From Gautieria morchelliformis (Eukaryota; Basidiomycota; Agaricomycetes; Gomphales; Gomphaceae): a stretch of 64,000 nt of DNA. The stretch lies in assembly GCA_015179125.1 (NCBI GenBank), contig WHVA01000013.1, positions 434,001-498,000 on the forward strand, given 5' to 3'. A program made the translations under genes and the position numbers. Positions 29,961 to 41,288 of the stretch are shown piece after piece (within the stretch, counting starts at the first letter, position 1; the number at the start of each line of letters is the position of its first letter). Below the pieces are notes generated by a model. It was not told the origin of the DNA. It did not search any database and saw nothing but the letters and a program-made list of their open reading frames with translations.

Positions 29961-30976
29961 CCCCAGGTTCCTATCTCTGGCTGCAGTCGACTATCTACGC
30001 TGACAGCTGTCGTTGGATGCTGGGCAGGCTAGTGGTGTGTGTGTTTTTTTTTCTTCGCGCGTCTCTAACTCAGTGCTAACGATACTCGGTGTAGACTTTG
30101 CTGCTGCGCTTATGATCTGCCTTACTCGGGCTTGTAGGCTTCGCTTGCGCTGCGTTATGCTCGGGGGTTCGACTATCTTTCGGCTGCAGATCCCCGCTCT
30201 CAGACTTCGCTGTCTGAGCTCTCGCTGCAGCAGGCTCGGCTGTCTTAGCTCTGTGGTTGGGGTAGCGTTATCCCCCTGATGAGAGTTTGGTCCCAGGTTC
30301 CTATCTCTGGCTGGTCGACTATCTACGCTGACAGCTGTCGTTGGATGCTGGGCAGGCTAGTGGTGTGTGTGTTTTTTTTTCTTCGCGCGTCTCGAACTCA
30401 GTGCTAACGATACTCGGTGTAGGCTTTGCTGCTGCGCTTATGATCTGCCTTACTCGGGCTTGTAGGCTTCGCTTGCGCTGCGTTATGCTCGGGGGTTCGA
30501 CTATCTTTCGGCTGCAGATCCCCGCTCTCAGACTTCGCTGTCTGAGCTCTCGCTGCAGCAGGCTCGGCTGTCTTAGCTCTGTGGTTGGGGTAGCGTTATC
30601 CCCCCGATGAGAGCTTGGCCCCAGGTTCCTATCTCTGGCTGGTCGACTATCTACGCTGACAGCTGTCATTAGATACTGGGCAGGCTAGTGGTGTGTGTGT
30701 TTTTTTTTCTTCGCGCGTCTCGAACTCAGTGCTAACGATACTCGGTGTAGGCTTTGCTGCTGTGCTTATGATCTGCCTTACTCGGGCTTGTAGGCTTCGC
30801 TTGCGCTGCGTTATGCTCGGGGGTTCGACTATATTTCGGCTGCAGATCCCCGCTCTCAGACTTCGCTGTCTGAGCTCTCGCTGCAGCAGGCTCGGCTGTC
30901 TTAGCTGTCGCTGCGGTAGCTCCCACTAAATCTCAGCTAGGCGGTTGGGGTAGCGTTATCCCCCTGATGAGAGCTT
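29961..30976. repeat. Three tandem copies of a 330-bp unit
   Basis: The unit begins (C/T)CCCAGGTTCCTATCTCTGG at 29961, 30291 and 30619, so periods are 330 and 328 bases. Copies differ by a few substitutions; the third carries an extra stretch of about 30 bases near 30905-30945. On the minus strand each unit encodes a similar Ala/Lys/Ser-rich peptide (TAKSESGDLQPK and TPEHNAAQAKPTSPSKAD), so this could be a duplicated exon, but no splice pattern was proven. Confidence 0.85.
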
Positions 30977-31885
30977 TCGTCGGCTCGAAACCGCTATGCA
31001 TGCGTCTCCCCTAGGAACCCTCTTCCCTACCTAGCAGAAGCCCAATCCTCGGAGATGGCTGTCCGCGGTAGTTGCAAAGGTTGTGGTCTGCCCAGCGGCG
31101 CTCTGTTCGACGGAGCGGCCTGCGGGTTCGCTCGCAGGTAGCTTAGGTAAACCCTTGGTAAGTTGCAGAATCGCCGGTGTTGATCTGTCTACTCATTATT
31201 TTTCAAACTCTTGAACAGAGTAGTCAAGCCACGATCGTACAGCTGAGTGAACGATTGCATGTCGCAGAGGCTTCCGCCCTTGATCTCCCCCGCTTCTCTA
31301 TCGCACAAGATCCTTTCCGCACCGGATGCCATAATATGCATAGGTGTGCACCTTCGGATAAGAGCTTATGGGGGTTGCTAATTACCTTTCCAGATATCAC
31401 TCCTTCCTGGCAGGCGACCGGCCGGAGATGTGCTACATCCATGGGACCTCAGCGGTGAGCCTGAGTTCCAGCAGCATGGGTACGTCCACTAATACCATCT
31501 CCTGTTCAGATGGCAAGTTACCGGGACTGGTGCAAAAGATGAGTAACGTCTTAGTATGGCCAAATAGAACCTCACTCGAATTAGCAGCATCGCTGTTCGG
31601 AACAAATATAAGAGCCCCGGTGTAAGGGCGGAAATGCTTCGAAATAGCCCACAATTCAGGGTGAACTGGGTCTAATATACAGTAACGTGTTGTTGCTAGA
31701 GCCAAGGAAACGAAATTCAATGGATAATATTATCGGAAGAAACGAATTGCGTTTAAGCTTCGGTCCGCCCCTCCTGCCCTGCGGCATGCCCACGTGTTCG
31801 TGGCGTTGCTCGTGTACGTCTATAAAATGAAGAGATTCTTGACATTTGTCAGGCACCCTCAGCTTCCTTTTCGGGAGAAACGTCG
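30977..31885. other. No recognisable gene
   Basis: Open frames of up to 95 codons without domain signatures. Sequence next to the tandem array ends in a CTAGGAACCC-like unique region. Confidence 0.3.
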
Positions 31886-31888
31886 ATT

Positions 31889-32188
31889 CTATCCGGGTAC
31901 GAAGCGCAAGAGGATCATTGAGGCGAGTGCGCTGGCGGCGCAGTAAAGGCGATATGTGTCCACTAAGTAAGTGTTGAAGATGAGAATAGTTCCCAGGCCT
32001 AAATGTGGACCCCCGACAGGATGGGTACGCGCGATCGCCGGCACAGGGAAAACTTGCTCTATGATCAGGCTTATGCCGGACTCTGGCAGTGCTAAAGCAT
32101 ATGCTACATGACGGAAGGGATCGAAATAGCACCGGCTATTGCGCCATAAAGACGTCTGCATGTTTAGTAGTAGTATGATTCGGACCAT
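31889..32188 (-). pseudogene. Major facilitator (MFS) transporter fragment
   Basis: A minus frame with the hydrophobic sequence LGTILIFNTYLVDTYRLYCA followed by ASALASMILLRFV. NTYLVDxYxxxAASALA is a pattern of fungal DHA1-type MFS transporters near transmembrane helix 10 or 11. Upstream parts are scrambled and no complete membrane domain can be built, so this is a captured or decayed fragment. About 60 residues support the call. Confidence 0.5.
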
Positions 32189-35100
32189 GGCACGTCAGAT
32201 GCGGAAATATATCAGGAAAGCCGACGTTTCTTACGCTTCAGCGTGAGGGAGCACCTTTCCTCTGCCTTCAGTCATGAGCTTGCTTTTTGCAGCCCGTGGG
32301 AGGTAAAAGTTACTCAGTGGATGCACCAAGCAGGAATAAAAATCAATCCACCTCGGTCGGGTGCTGCTAGCTGTGCTCGCCTGAGGGAGCTCCAACCTCG
32401 TCTTTACCATATTGTACCATTTCGCCCGTAGGTGTACCTTTGTCGTAGCTGTTACTGACTCGATCTCTAGCCTATTAGGAATACTCACACCGGTCATCAT
32501 GGTGCGTCTGGACGGTTCCTTACGAGAACGTCCGTGTTTTGGCTTGGCACTGCAGCGCCTTGCCCGAATGGTAACAATCAACTAAGAAGTGGTAACATAC
32601 TGACTACGGCATTGAAATCACCGCGTTTTACGGGTTAGTATTTGTAGTCCGAATATGTGCAAATAGCTCAGTTACTGCGGGCGTTCGGGAGTATTCTGAG
32701 TTCAACAACGGCGGGTAAACTGACGCCTCTAACGCGTGCAGTTTGGATTAGTCTGCGGATGCACAAAGAAATATGATTCTGATTGTCACTCCAAATGATA
32801 TATATATTTTATGGTATGAATTCATGAACTCCTCATCCTATGGGCCATACACCTATTCAGATCCAAGTTACAGCAAACCTATACATGCAAACATTATACT
32901 CACAATACAATTGCCACAGTACACATATATACAACCATTTTCATCATAGTCAGAATGTGCTCATGCTATTGAAAGCTCATATACTAATTAGAGTACAAAT
33001 TCTCGCATACATACACATGCGATATAATATAAATGCGCTGCGTCATCCAAAAAAAAAGAAAAACACGTCCACAAGAAATTAATCCTTCACCTTGCACTGC
33101 ACCTGCACCACCGCCACTAGAGCTCATGCGGGCGAGTCATCCCTTCCCACCCGACCCATACGGGCAGCCGCCACCATCCCTGAAGAGCTCTCAAACCGAG
33201 TCCGAGAGCGGTTGCAACGTAATCAGCTCTAAGCTTCTGAGAACTTCCGAATAAAGTACCCCACGCCGCCCCGGTGGAGGAAGAGAGTACGAAGCCCGTC
33301 CCTTCTAAGCCCACTAGTGTATCTGGTAAGTGACATATGATCCAATGAACTTATTATGACGCACTTGTTGTCTCCTCTCTTAGTCGGCTTCGGCTAAGAC
33401 CGCTAAGAGCTCAAAATCAGCCGATACTAAGTCCCAACGTAGGCCCTAATTTAATTGAAATACACTTACAGACTGGCTTTATAAATGGACGCCCCGAGAT
33501 CAGAGTCATGGACTGAATGCTGTGTAACAACGCGCATATAGTCAACAGACCAAGTCCGAGAAACATGATGACACGGCACTTACACGGGCTCAAGTACCAC
33601 CTCGCGCACGGCGTGTGCTGCTTCGCGCCGTGCGACCCTGTGGTGGAAGCGCTGAGGAGGGCGAGTGGGAGCGCGTGGAAAGGTCGTGGATGTGTGTGGT
33701 GGACGGGGACGTCGATGGGGGAGAGCAGGAGGGGCGGGGAGGAGAAGAAAGGCTGCAAGAGGTGGTAAGATTTTAACAGACTGCGTGAGCGGAACAGGGG
33801 AAGATGCAGACTCAATAGACTCAGGTGCAGCAGGTGCAGGGCCCTCCACGTCAGAGGCCCGGTGGGAACCGCAACTGCTCCCCGCACAAGCAGCGGCAGC
33901 ACGCGGCCCCTGTGCTGTCCGCGCTGTCGCCGTGGGCACATGCACCCGAACCCGGACACGGTGGCGCACACGCACACGGCCCCGCACATGCCCGCGCTCT
34001 TCCCTGCGCCGTCGCCGCTCTCACAGTTCCCCCGCGCACCGTGGTTCGTGGAGGGCCGTGTGGTGCGTGTGTGCTGCGGGGCACGAAAAGCGAAAAGCGA
34101 AAAGCTGACATGTCCATGACCGTGATGTGTCCGCCCAATGCTACTGGCCCACACGGGGCGAACGCATCACGGTCATGGTGGTGGTGGTGAGAGAGGAAGA
34201 ACGAGTGTACTCTAACTACATAAGGGTCGGGATCCGAAAGGACTTCAGAGAATACTAGTACTTAGCTTACTGTATTAAAACTTTGTTCTATATGTTGCAG
34301 GCATATAAGCCCTTGGAAGGGCATGGTGTTGCTTTAGGATGAATATATGTGCTTGCAGAAATGTTATGTTATTATGGGGTGTTCGAAGACCGATCTGTGA
34401 TAAGTGCTTGGCTAATTTAGAGATATTTAGAGATATTTAGACGACTGACCTCGTTGGGGATTCTTGATGCGATCCACTGGCCCAAGTACTGACGTTCAGT
34501 TGGATTCTGGTTCGGTCTGGGGTATTCAGACGTTCAACTGTGCTGACATACTCAAACCAGAGACTATACAAGAATACCTTCAATTATGTGTAGATAATGC
34601 TACATTCTTATGGGTTCATGAGGACTTGATCTACAAATACTAACCCATAAAACGCGGTGAATGGCAGCATGACTACCCTTCGGTTCACATTTTTACAGAA
34701 CTAACCCAACACCTTCTTTCTAGCGGACGAAGATGCACACCGCAAGCTACCTCACAGAGGGTCAAGAACGTCCGTGTCCCACGTGCCGAGGTGAATATCA
34801 ATCCACACTCTCCTCATCAACGTCAGAGGCAACGTCAACAAGTATGGTTTCTGCCTTGGAGTCAAGTGGGCAAGTGGGAAAAACACATCCCAATGTCTAG
34901 GATTGGACTGCGCCCCGGGAGTCATCTGCCAAATGGTGTCAAGGCCGGAATATTCATGATCATCGGGCTCATAAATATCAGCCATATCACCATCGGTAGC
35001 GGCACTTTAGCGCCAGTCCCCGACTCTTTTACAGGAGCCACATGTCTCATACTTGTTGAATCTCTAGGGAAAGTCTTAATGTATGTCTGTACCGTATCTG

Positions 35101-35300
35101 TGATTTATAATGTCTGTACACCATACCATCGTTGGAAAATGAACCGGCTGACCAAAGATAACGCAGGGACGTCAAATATGGGTGAATAGGATTATAGAAC
35201 AGGGGAGATTATGGTGGCGAAATACAAAACATGCACACGTGCAATAGGATTGGTCGATCACGGCCGCATTAGTTAAAAGATAATGCAGGGAAACATTAAA
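32189..35300. other. Gene-poor stretch
   Basis: Contains AT-rich sequence (32790-33050), a GC-rich block (33580-34150) that opens long overlapping frames on both strands, and a 78-codon minus frame (34985-34752, motif ADIYEPDDHEYSGLDTIW) that may be an exon of an unknown gene. No family was recognised. Confidence 0.3.
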
Positions 35301-35312
35301 AAGGGCAAACTT

Positions 35313-35340
35313 TTTATTTTATTTTATTTTATTTTATTTT
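35313..35340 (-). repeat. LINE-2 3' tail, (TTTTA)n as read on the plus strand
   Basis: Five or more ATTTT units immediately inside the target duplication, the site of reverse-transcription priming. Confidence 0.9.
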
Positions 35341-35539
35341 GTATCCAACTTTACGTCTATTGGGGCATAGCCCTATGTTAGACGGTCAATACATTGGTTC
35401 AGACTATCTTTGGCCCCTTCTCCCCTTTCGTCCTCTATCACTGCTTCTGCTCACTGAGCTAGGCCCCGAGCGTGTCCATGCCGATGTGGGCGAGGAAAGT
35501 CATTTGCTACTTGTAGCGCATTGTCCTGCCGTTCCCTAT

Positions 35540-36433
35540 TCACTTCTTCCCATCCCTCTGCCTCTCCGGGAGAATCATGTTTCCATAGGAAGCTTCGAAA
35601 CGTTTTGTGTCGTGGATGAATTTGAACAAGTGCTTCATCGCCCTGGGCTTCCCGAGTATCGTCTTCATTGATGCCACTCCCCTGTGCAACCCCCTCTGCA
35701 TCTCGTTTCTCTGTGTCCTGTACGCCGGGCACCTGAACAGGTAGTGGTGTACTGTCTCGTTCGCTCTCCTGCAGGCCGGGCATGTTGGCAAGGTAGCTTT
35801 ACTGACCTTGTGTAGGTGCTTGTTGAGCCCAATGTGCCCCGTTCTCAGCTGTACTAGCAGGCTGGCGTGTTGTCGAGGCATGTCCTCAGTGAGTTTGGCA
35901 AATGCTATGGATGGCATGGATGGGTCAATCTCATGCGAGGTTCGAGCATGTGGGGATTTAGCAAAGATCATCCTGGCTCTCTGCTTAACCTCCTTCTGGT
36001 GTCGCTGGATCTTGGCTGCTTTGCTGATGGGCAACTCCCCTCTACACTCGATCGGAATGAATCTCTCTTCACTAGATTCCCCCCTTGCGGCCTTCTTCGC
36101 TTCCTCATCTGCTCGCTTGTTGCCTGCTACTCCCTCGTGTCCCGGCACCCATCTCATCATTATTGTGGCTCTCGGTTGCTGCTGCGCGACTCCTTTGATT
36201 TGTCTGTGGAGGGCGTTGATGAGATATTGTCCAGAGACTGACTTCTCTTTTCTCGTGGTAAGAATCACAGCTTGGTTATCAGTAGCGATGACATATCTTT
36301 GTCCCCTCTCCGTGTTGAGTAGTTTGGCACCCATTGCGGCTCCTGCTAGTTCGGCCTCGAAGACTGTGTGTTCTTGGTCTGTGCCCATGTACAGTCGGAC
36401 AGCTAGGATCTCCCTCCCCCCTCTGTATAGCAC
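35540..36433 (-). pseudogene. LINE-2 ORF2, 3' part: RNase H end and C-terminal zinc knuckle
   Basis: Continuation of ORF2 after the gypsy element. From LYRGGREILAVRLY through FEAELAGA, ATDNQA and NKRADEEAK (RNase H acidic residues) to CPACRRANETVHHYLFRC and the stop at 35540. No internal stop in this part. The frame joins that at 46973 exactly after excision of the insert and one AGCAC. Confidence 0.9.
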
Positions 36434-37452
36434 TGTCATGACCGGTTTATTTCTCCTACCGCCCTACCTCTATGTTCCCCCTCATCACTCCCTAGCATCT
36501 TCGCCAGAGTTCCCCGCACCCACCGACCACTCCCCCTCTACGTCCACTCTACTCGCTGTTCGCCCCATTCTTCAAACCGCTATTCGCTGCTCGCGCATTT
36601 CGCCAGCAGGCACGCCATCAAATATGATCGATACCATTCACCCGGCATGATGGTTCATCATTAACCCCATCATCTTCTTAATCCAACCCCATTGGGTGCT
36701 TAGTTTGTTCACAGGACGTCCCTTCCATAGGTCGTGTGGGATCAACCCAGTAAACGAAGAGTCCGTGCAGGGTAGCATGTATGCGGGTCCCAAGACATGG
36801 TCTTGTCCATAAGTGCCTTCGCCCCCTTTACTCTCCGTCGTTTCATGTTTGCATTCTCCCCTCACTCTATTGTATGTTTATTCCATCTACTTAGTATCAT
36901 GACTGCAACCCCTATCCGGCCCTAACTCACGATGGCCTCTTTCCTATTCGCTAATACCTTGCGAGCATTCGATATAAGTAGTTTACATTTGCATGTATAT
37001 TCTCCAGTTCAATTATCATACGTCGTCCATCTGTGCAAACTTGACCTCGCTGTGATCATCGTCTTGAGCCTTCTCTTGGATATTCCTATCTTCAACCAGC
37101 AGAGGACTTAGGCATCACTGGTGAGTTCACATACTTCATCTTCATTACCTTAGCCTTCGAACCATTTTCTGTGCTGTTGGCGAAGGGCTCCGAAGGAGCA
37201 CCTTCGCCAGCGAAGGGATTGTCGCTACTTAGACAACCCTTCCGTGACACCTTGCACATTACATCGTCATGTGCCACGGGCTATTTCGCTAGGACTGTAG
37301 ATAGGGCGAGCCCTGTTCGGGCAACCCTCTTACCTTGTGAACATTCATCGGTTCATCTATTCGCCAAACGGCATACTTATTCGCACAAGTTATTCGGGCA
37401 TTCGCTGTGTTCACTAATACATGATATTAACGCCTAAAAACCAATCTTGACA
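36434..37452 (+). repeat. Gypsy 5' LTR (1019 bp)
   Basis: TG...CA termini; a TATA-like GATATAAGTA is at about 36970. Contains the 30-bp GGCTCCGAAGGAGCACC segment absent from the 3' LTR. Confidence 0.95.
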
Positions 37453-37719
37453 GTATAATTGAACTAACAACTACAGTCAAAGCATTCATTCTATCCATTC
37501 ATCACCTTTTTTACACGCCACATCTATTCGCGGGACAGCCTCACCGTTTCGAAGGTCGCCTCTCCCACACCGAACATTTCCTAGATTCTTGCCCCACTTG
37601 GCAGGCCTGCCCTATTCCCCTTCATGGGACAACCTCTCCTCCATCACCCCTCTCTACAGATTCCTGCCTCGCCTGGTGGGCCTGAGCCTCGTTTATTTGC
37701 CAGATAGCCTTACCCCTTC
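37453..37719 (+). other. Gypsy leader with gag deleted; degenerate short repeats
   Basis: Only about 270 bases separate the 5' LTR from the protease frame, far too little for Gag. From about 37590, variants of TTGGCAGGCCTGCCC/GGTGGGCCTGAGCC and CCCTTCATGGG recur. No tRNA-complementary primer site was recognised after the LTR. Confidence 0.5.
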
Positions 37720-38468
37720 ATGGGTTGCCCTTCCCCATACCAATCCTTCGCACAGCTTTCTGCCCTACTTGGCGGACCTGGATCATCTCTCCTATTAGAC
37801 TCTGACTCATTCTCTGCAACTCTTGCCGATGACCATCCTACACCTCCGAATACCAGCCATATCGACTCTGTACCACCAGCGTGTTTATTTGCCTCTATTA
37901 GCTCCCATTCCGATTCGTCCTTCATCATCCATGTACACCTTCCCGGTCTCCCTAACTCAATCCCTACTCTCATTGACTCTGGTGCCACTTCCAATTTCAT
38001 TGATAGCTCCTTTTCCTCTCGTCCTGGTTTCGTATGTACATCACTCCGTTCGCCGATCGCTCTCTCCCTTTTCGACGGAAAGCGAGCCACTGCTGGTTTC
38101 ATTCACAAATACCTAGATACTAGTCTCACTTTCAGCGACTCCTCTTCGCAGGACGTTTCGCTACTTGTCACAAAGTTACACCCTTCAGCCGCAATCGTTC
38201 TTGGGCTTCCGTGGCTTCGCTCTACGAAACCCACGATCGATTGGGGCTCCCTCTGAATTACCTTTCCTTCCGGCACCGGTTTCATGCTCCCACGTATGAC
38301 GGTCACTATGGCCTGTATGATGATTTCCCCGCCGGCTATCTTCGACAGTATCCCCGAACTCCACACTGCGTCGATGACATCGCCACCGCCAGTTCCTGGT
38401 TCGCATCCATCCCTGCCATCCTTGGGTTACATCCCGAACACGGCGATTGGACCACTCTCTTACGTCCC
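37720..38468 (+). pseudogene. Gypsy Pol, aspartic protease part
   Basis: The frame contains LPNSIPTLIDSGATSNFID, the retropepsin active site (Asp-Ser-Gly), and AAIVLGLPWLRSTKPTIDW, a typical strand downstream. A TGA at 38254-38256 interrupts, after which the same frame continues (MTVTMACMMISPPAIFDSI) to the solo LTR at 38469 and, beyond it, into 39891. The Met at 37720 is only the first in the surviving frame. Confidence 0.8.
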
Positions 38469-39890
38469 TGTTAGGGATCGTCCACAAAGTAGCTACCTAT
38501 TTATGAACATTTACTAGGTAGTTAATTAGTTTCAAATGCCCTCAAGAAAGGTTGTATTAATATTCACATTGGGTCCACAAGATACAACAATCTCTGGATA
38601 GTTTAGCTAAGAATCACCCACGGTCACATGACTATCACATGACCTCAAAACAGCTCAAAGTCACCTGATCATCAACAGTCACCTGACAATCACCTGACCT
38701 CAAAGTCACTTGATTATCTACGGTCACCTGACAATCACATGACACAGTCACATGACCTCAATCCAGCTTGAAGTCACATGACTTTCCTTCGTCACATGAT
38801 TATCACATGAGCGTGGGAGTTTCTTACATACTCTTAGCTTTACTGTCACAGAGCTGTGACTTTAACCCAATATAGCAATAGAACCTTCCACAGCCTTCCA
38901 ATAGTTTCCAAACCTTTCCTGAAGCTTCTCTAAGCTTCCACAAGGTTCTTCACAGTAGTAGAAGCCTCTACAAGGTTCCTAGCAGTAGTTACATAAGCTA
39001 GATAGATGCAGTATAAATAGCCTGCAGTTTTACCAGTGAAGAAATCAATCATCTTTCACCAAAACCACTCATACCTTGAGTAACTGAAGTGTGACTTCAA
39101 CACAGCCTTGTACCGAAGTACTGGCTCACTGACTTGGCTACAGTCTAAGATTGCAGCAACTCTGATTGGCTCTGAGAAGTACAAGAGTGCTCTATTTTAA
39201 TCGCAGCAGGCTCTGACTAATCGTGCTGCGAACAGCAACATTACTAAGAGTAACTGATTAGTAATCCTGTACCATTAGACGCCACTCTGAGCAGTGATCT
39301 AATAGACTTGGTTATTAGTTATTCAATTCACACAATAGATTATTAACTTAACTCTGAGTTAAGTGGGTTAATAGCCTTTTGAGTAATTGATCTTTCTTGA
39401 TCAATCAACGCACTACAGATATTAACCTAACTCAGGGTAAGTGAGTTAATATCCTACGTTTGTTGAGTTGGAAAACCAGAAAAGCCACAAGAATAGTGAC
39501 ATACTTGAACTGAGGAAGAGTTCAAGTGCAGAACTATCTTTTGGCGTCTTGGGGATTATTGTTGTCTTTAATTCACTCGACCCACAGTCCTAAGACTCTA
39601 GGTAGCCTTCCCCCTTAAAGTATCTGGACCCTTGGACGCCTAATAACATTCTTTGACCTCACAAAGTATTGCACAATCTAAGAACTACACGTGTTCAGTT
39701 AAATCTCTATTGCTACACTTCCTGTACCAATACTGATTCTGATTGTTCACCGGAGTATAATTTCTTAATTGGGTTCTCCATTAAAATAGTTTCGAAGCTT
39801 GCATGTGCTTGTAAAGTCAAATCTCTGATTGAACTTTAGAATTGTGTTTAACACCACAGTTTTACGTTTAGTTCAACGGGTCCCAAAACA
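38469..39890 (+). mobile_element. Solo LTR (1422 bp) inside the gypsy protease-RT linker
   Basis: TGTTAGGGATC...CCCAAAACA with GTCCC duplicated at 38464-38468 and 39891-39895. A plus-strand TATAAATA at 39012-39019 follows the E-box-like array. Related to the LTR at 11267-12620 by its terminal sequence. Its source element is not in the window. Confidence 0.9.
38624..38811. promoter_or_regulatory. Array of twelve TCAC(A/C/T)TGA motifs in the LTR
   Basis: TCACATGA, TCACCTGA or TCACTTGA occur twelve times in 188 bases; the A and C forms contain CANNTG E-boxes, the core recognised by bHLH factors. Located about 200-390 bases upstream of the LTR TATA box. Confidence 0.45.
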
Positions 39891-40254
39891 GTCCCGGTCC
39901 TTCCACCGGACATCGCTTCTTCGCCCGCTCCTATTCTGAATCTTTCTGGTTACGAACAGACGTTCGATGTGGATGGCGAACCCTTACTTCTCTCAACCAA
40001 GCCGATCAAGAATCACTCCTCTGAGTCCTCTATATCACTTCCTAACAATCTCATTCGTCCATTTTCAGTCACGAAAGAACCCATAATAGAAACCGAACCT
40101 ATTCGACCAAAAACAGAGCCCATTCCGAGTCATTCTTGTCCCTGTACACCATGTACAGAATTACTGATCGATGACCACCTCCCATTCCATTCTTCACCTC
40201 CTGATCCACCTCTGACGAGGAGAGTAATGCCGCATATAAGCCTAATCAGCGCAG
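39891..40254 (+). pseudogene. Gypsy Pol linker between protease and reverse transcriptase
   Basis: Joins in frame to 38468 when the solo LTR and one GTCCC are removed (SYVPV then LPPDIASSPAPILNLSG) and to 41289 when the next LTR is removed. Pro/Ser-rich, no domain; a typical spacer in these elements. Confidence 0.75.
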
Positions 40255-41288
40255 TGTCAAGATTGGTTTTCAAGCGTTAATATCGTGTATTAGTGAACAC
40301 AGCGAATGCCCGAATAACTTGTGTGAATAAGTATGCCGTTCGGCGATTAGGTGAACCAATAAATGTTCACAAGGTAAGAGGGTTTGCCTAAATGGGGCTC
40401 ACCCTATCTACAGTTGTAGCGAAATAGCCCATGATTCTTGACAATGTAACGTGCAAGGTCTCACGGAAGGGCTGTCTAAGTCTCGACAATCCCTTCGCTG
40501 GCGAAGGTGCTCCTTCGGAGCCCTTCGCCAACAGCACAGAAAATGGTTCGAAGGCTAAGGTAATGAAGATGAAGTATGAGAACTCACCAGTGATGCCTAA
40601 GTCCTCTGCTAGTCGAAGATGGGAATCTCCAAGAGAAGACTTAAGATGATGACCATGGCGAGGTCAAAGCTGCACAAGATGAACGATGTATGATAATTGA
40701 ACTGGGGAATATACATGCGAATGTAAACTACTTATATCGAATGCTCGTACGGTATCAGCGAATAGGAAAGAGGCCGTCACCAGTCAGGGTTGGATAGGGG
40801 TGCACAGTCATGATACTAAGGAGATGGAATAAACATATAATAGAGTGAGGGAAGAATGCGAACGTGGAACGACGGAGAGTAAAAGGGGGCGAAGGCACTT
40901 TATGGACAAAACCATGTCTTGGGACCCGCATACATGCTACCCTGCACGGACTCTTCGTTCACTGGGTTGATCCCGCACGACCTATGGAAGGGGTGCCCTG
41001 CGAACACACATTGGCCATACGAACACCCAATGGGGTTGGATTAAGAAGATGATGGGGCTAATGATGAACCATCATGCCGGGTGATTGGTATCGATCATTT
41101 TTGATGGCGTGCCTGCTGGCGAAATGCGTGAGCAGCGAACAGCGGTTCGGAGGGTGAGGTGAGAAGTGAGTAGGGTGGATGTAGAGGAGGAGTGGTCGGT
41201 AGGTGCAGCGAACTCTGACGAAGATGCTAGGGAGCGACGAGGGGGAACATGGAGGTAGCGCGGTAGGAGAAATAAACCGGTCATGACA
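40255..41288 (-). mobile_element. Solo LTR of the host element's own family, inverted
   Basis: Reverse complement of the gypsy LTR: starts TGTCAAGATTGG and ends CCGGTCATGACA. Flanks are CGCAG (40250-40254) and CACAG (41289-41293), a 5-bp duplication with one later change. Inserted in the Pol linker of a related element. Confidence 0.9.

Noticed and set aside
33417..34154. 245-codon minus ORF and several opposite-strand ORFs
   Set aside because: GC-rich block with open frames on all strands; no domain, no consistent splice pattern.
35808..36650. 280-codon plus-strand ORF
   Set aside because: Antisense shadow of LINE-2 that also crosses the gypsy LTR boundary.
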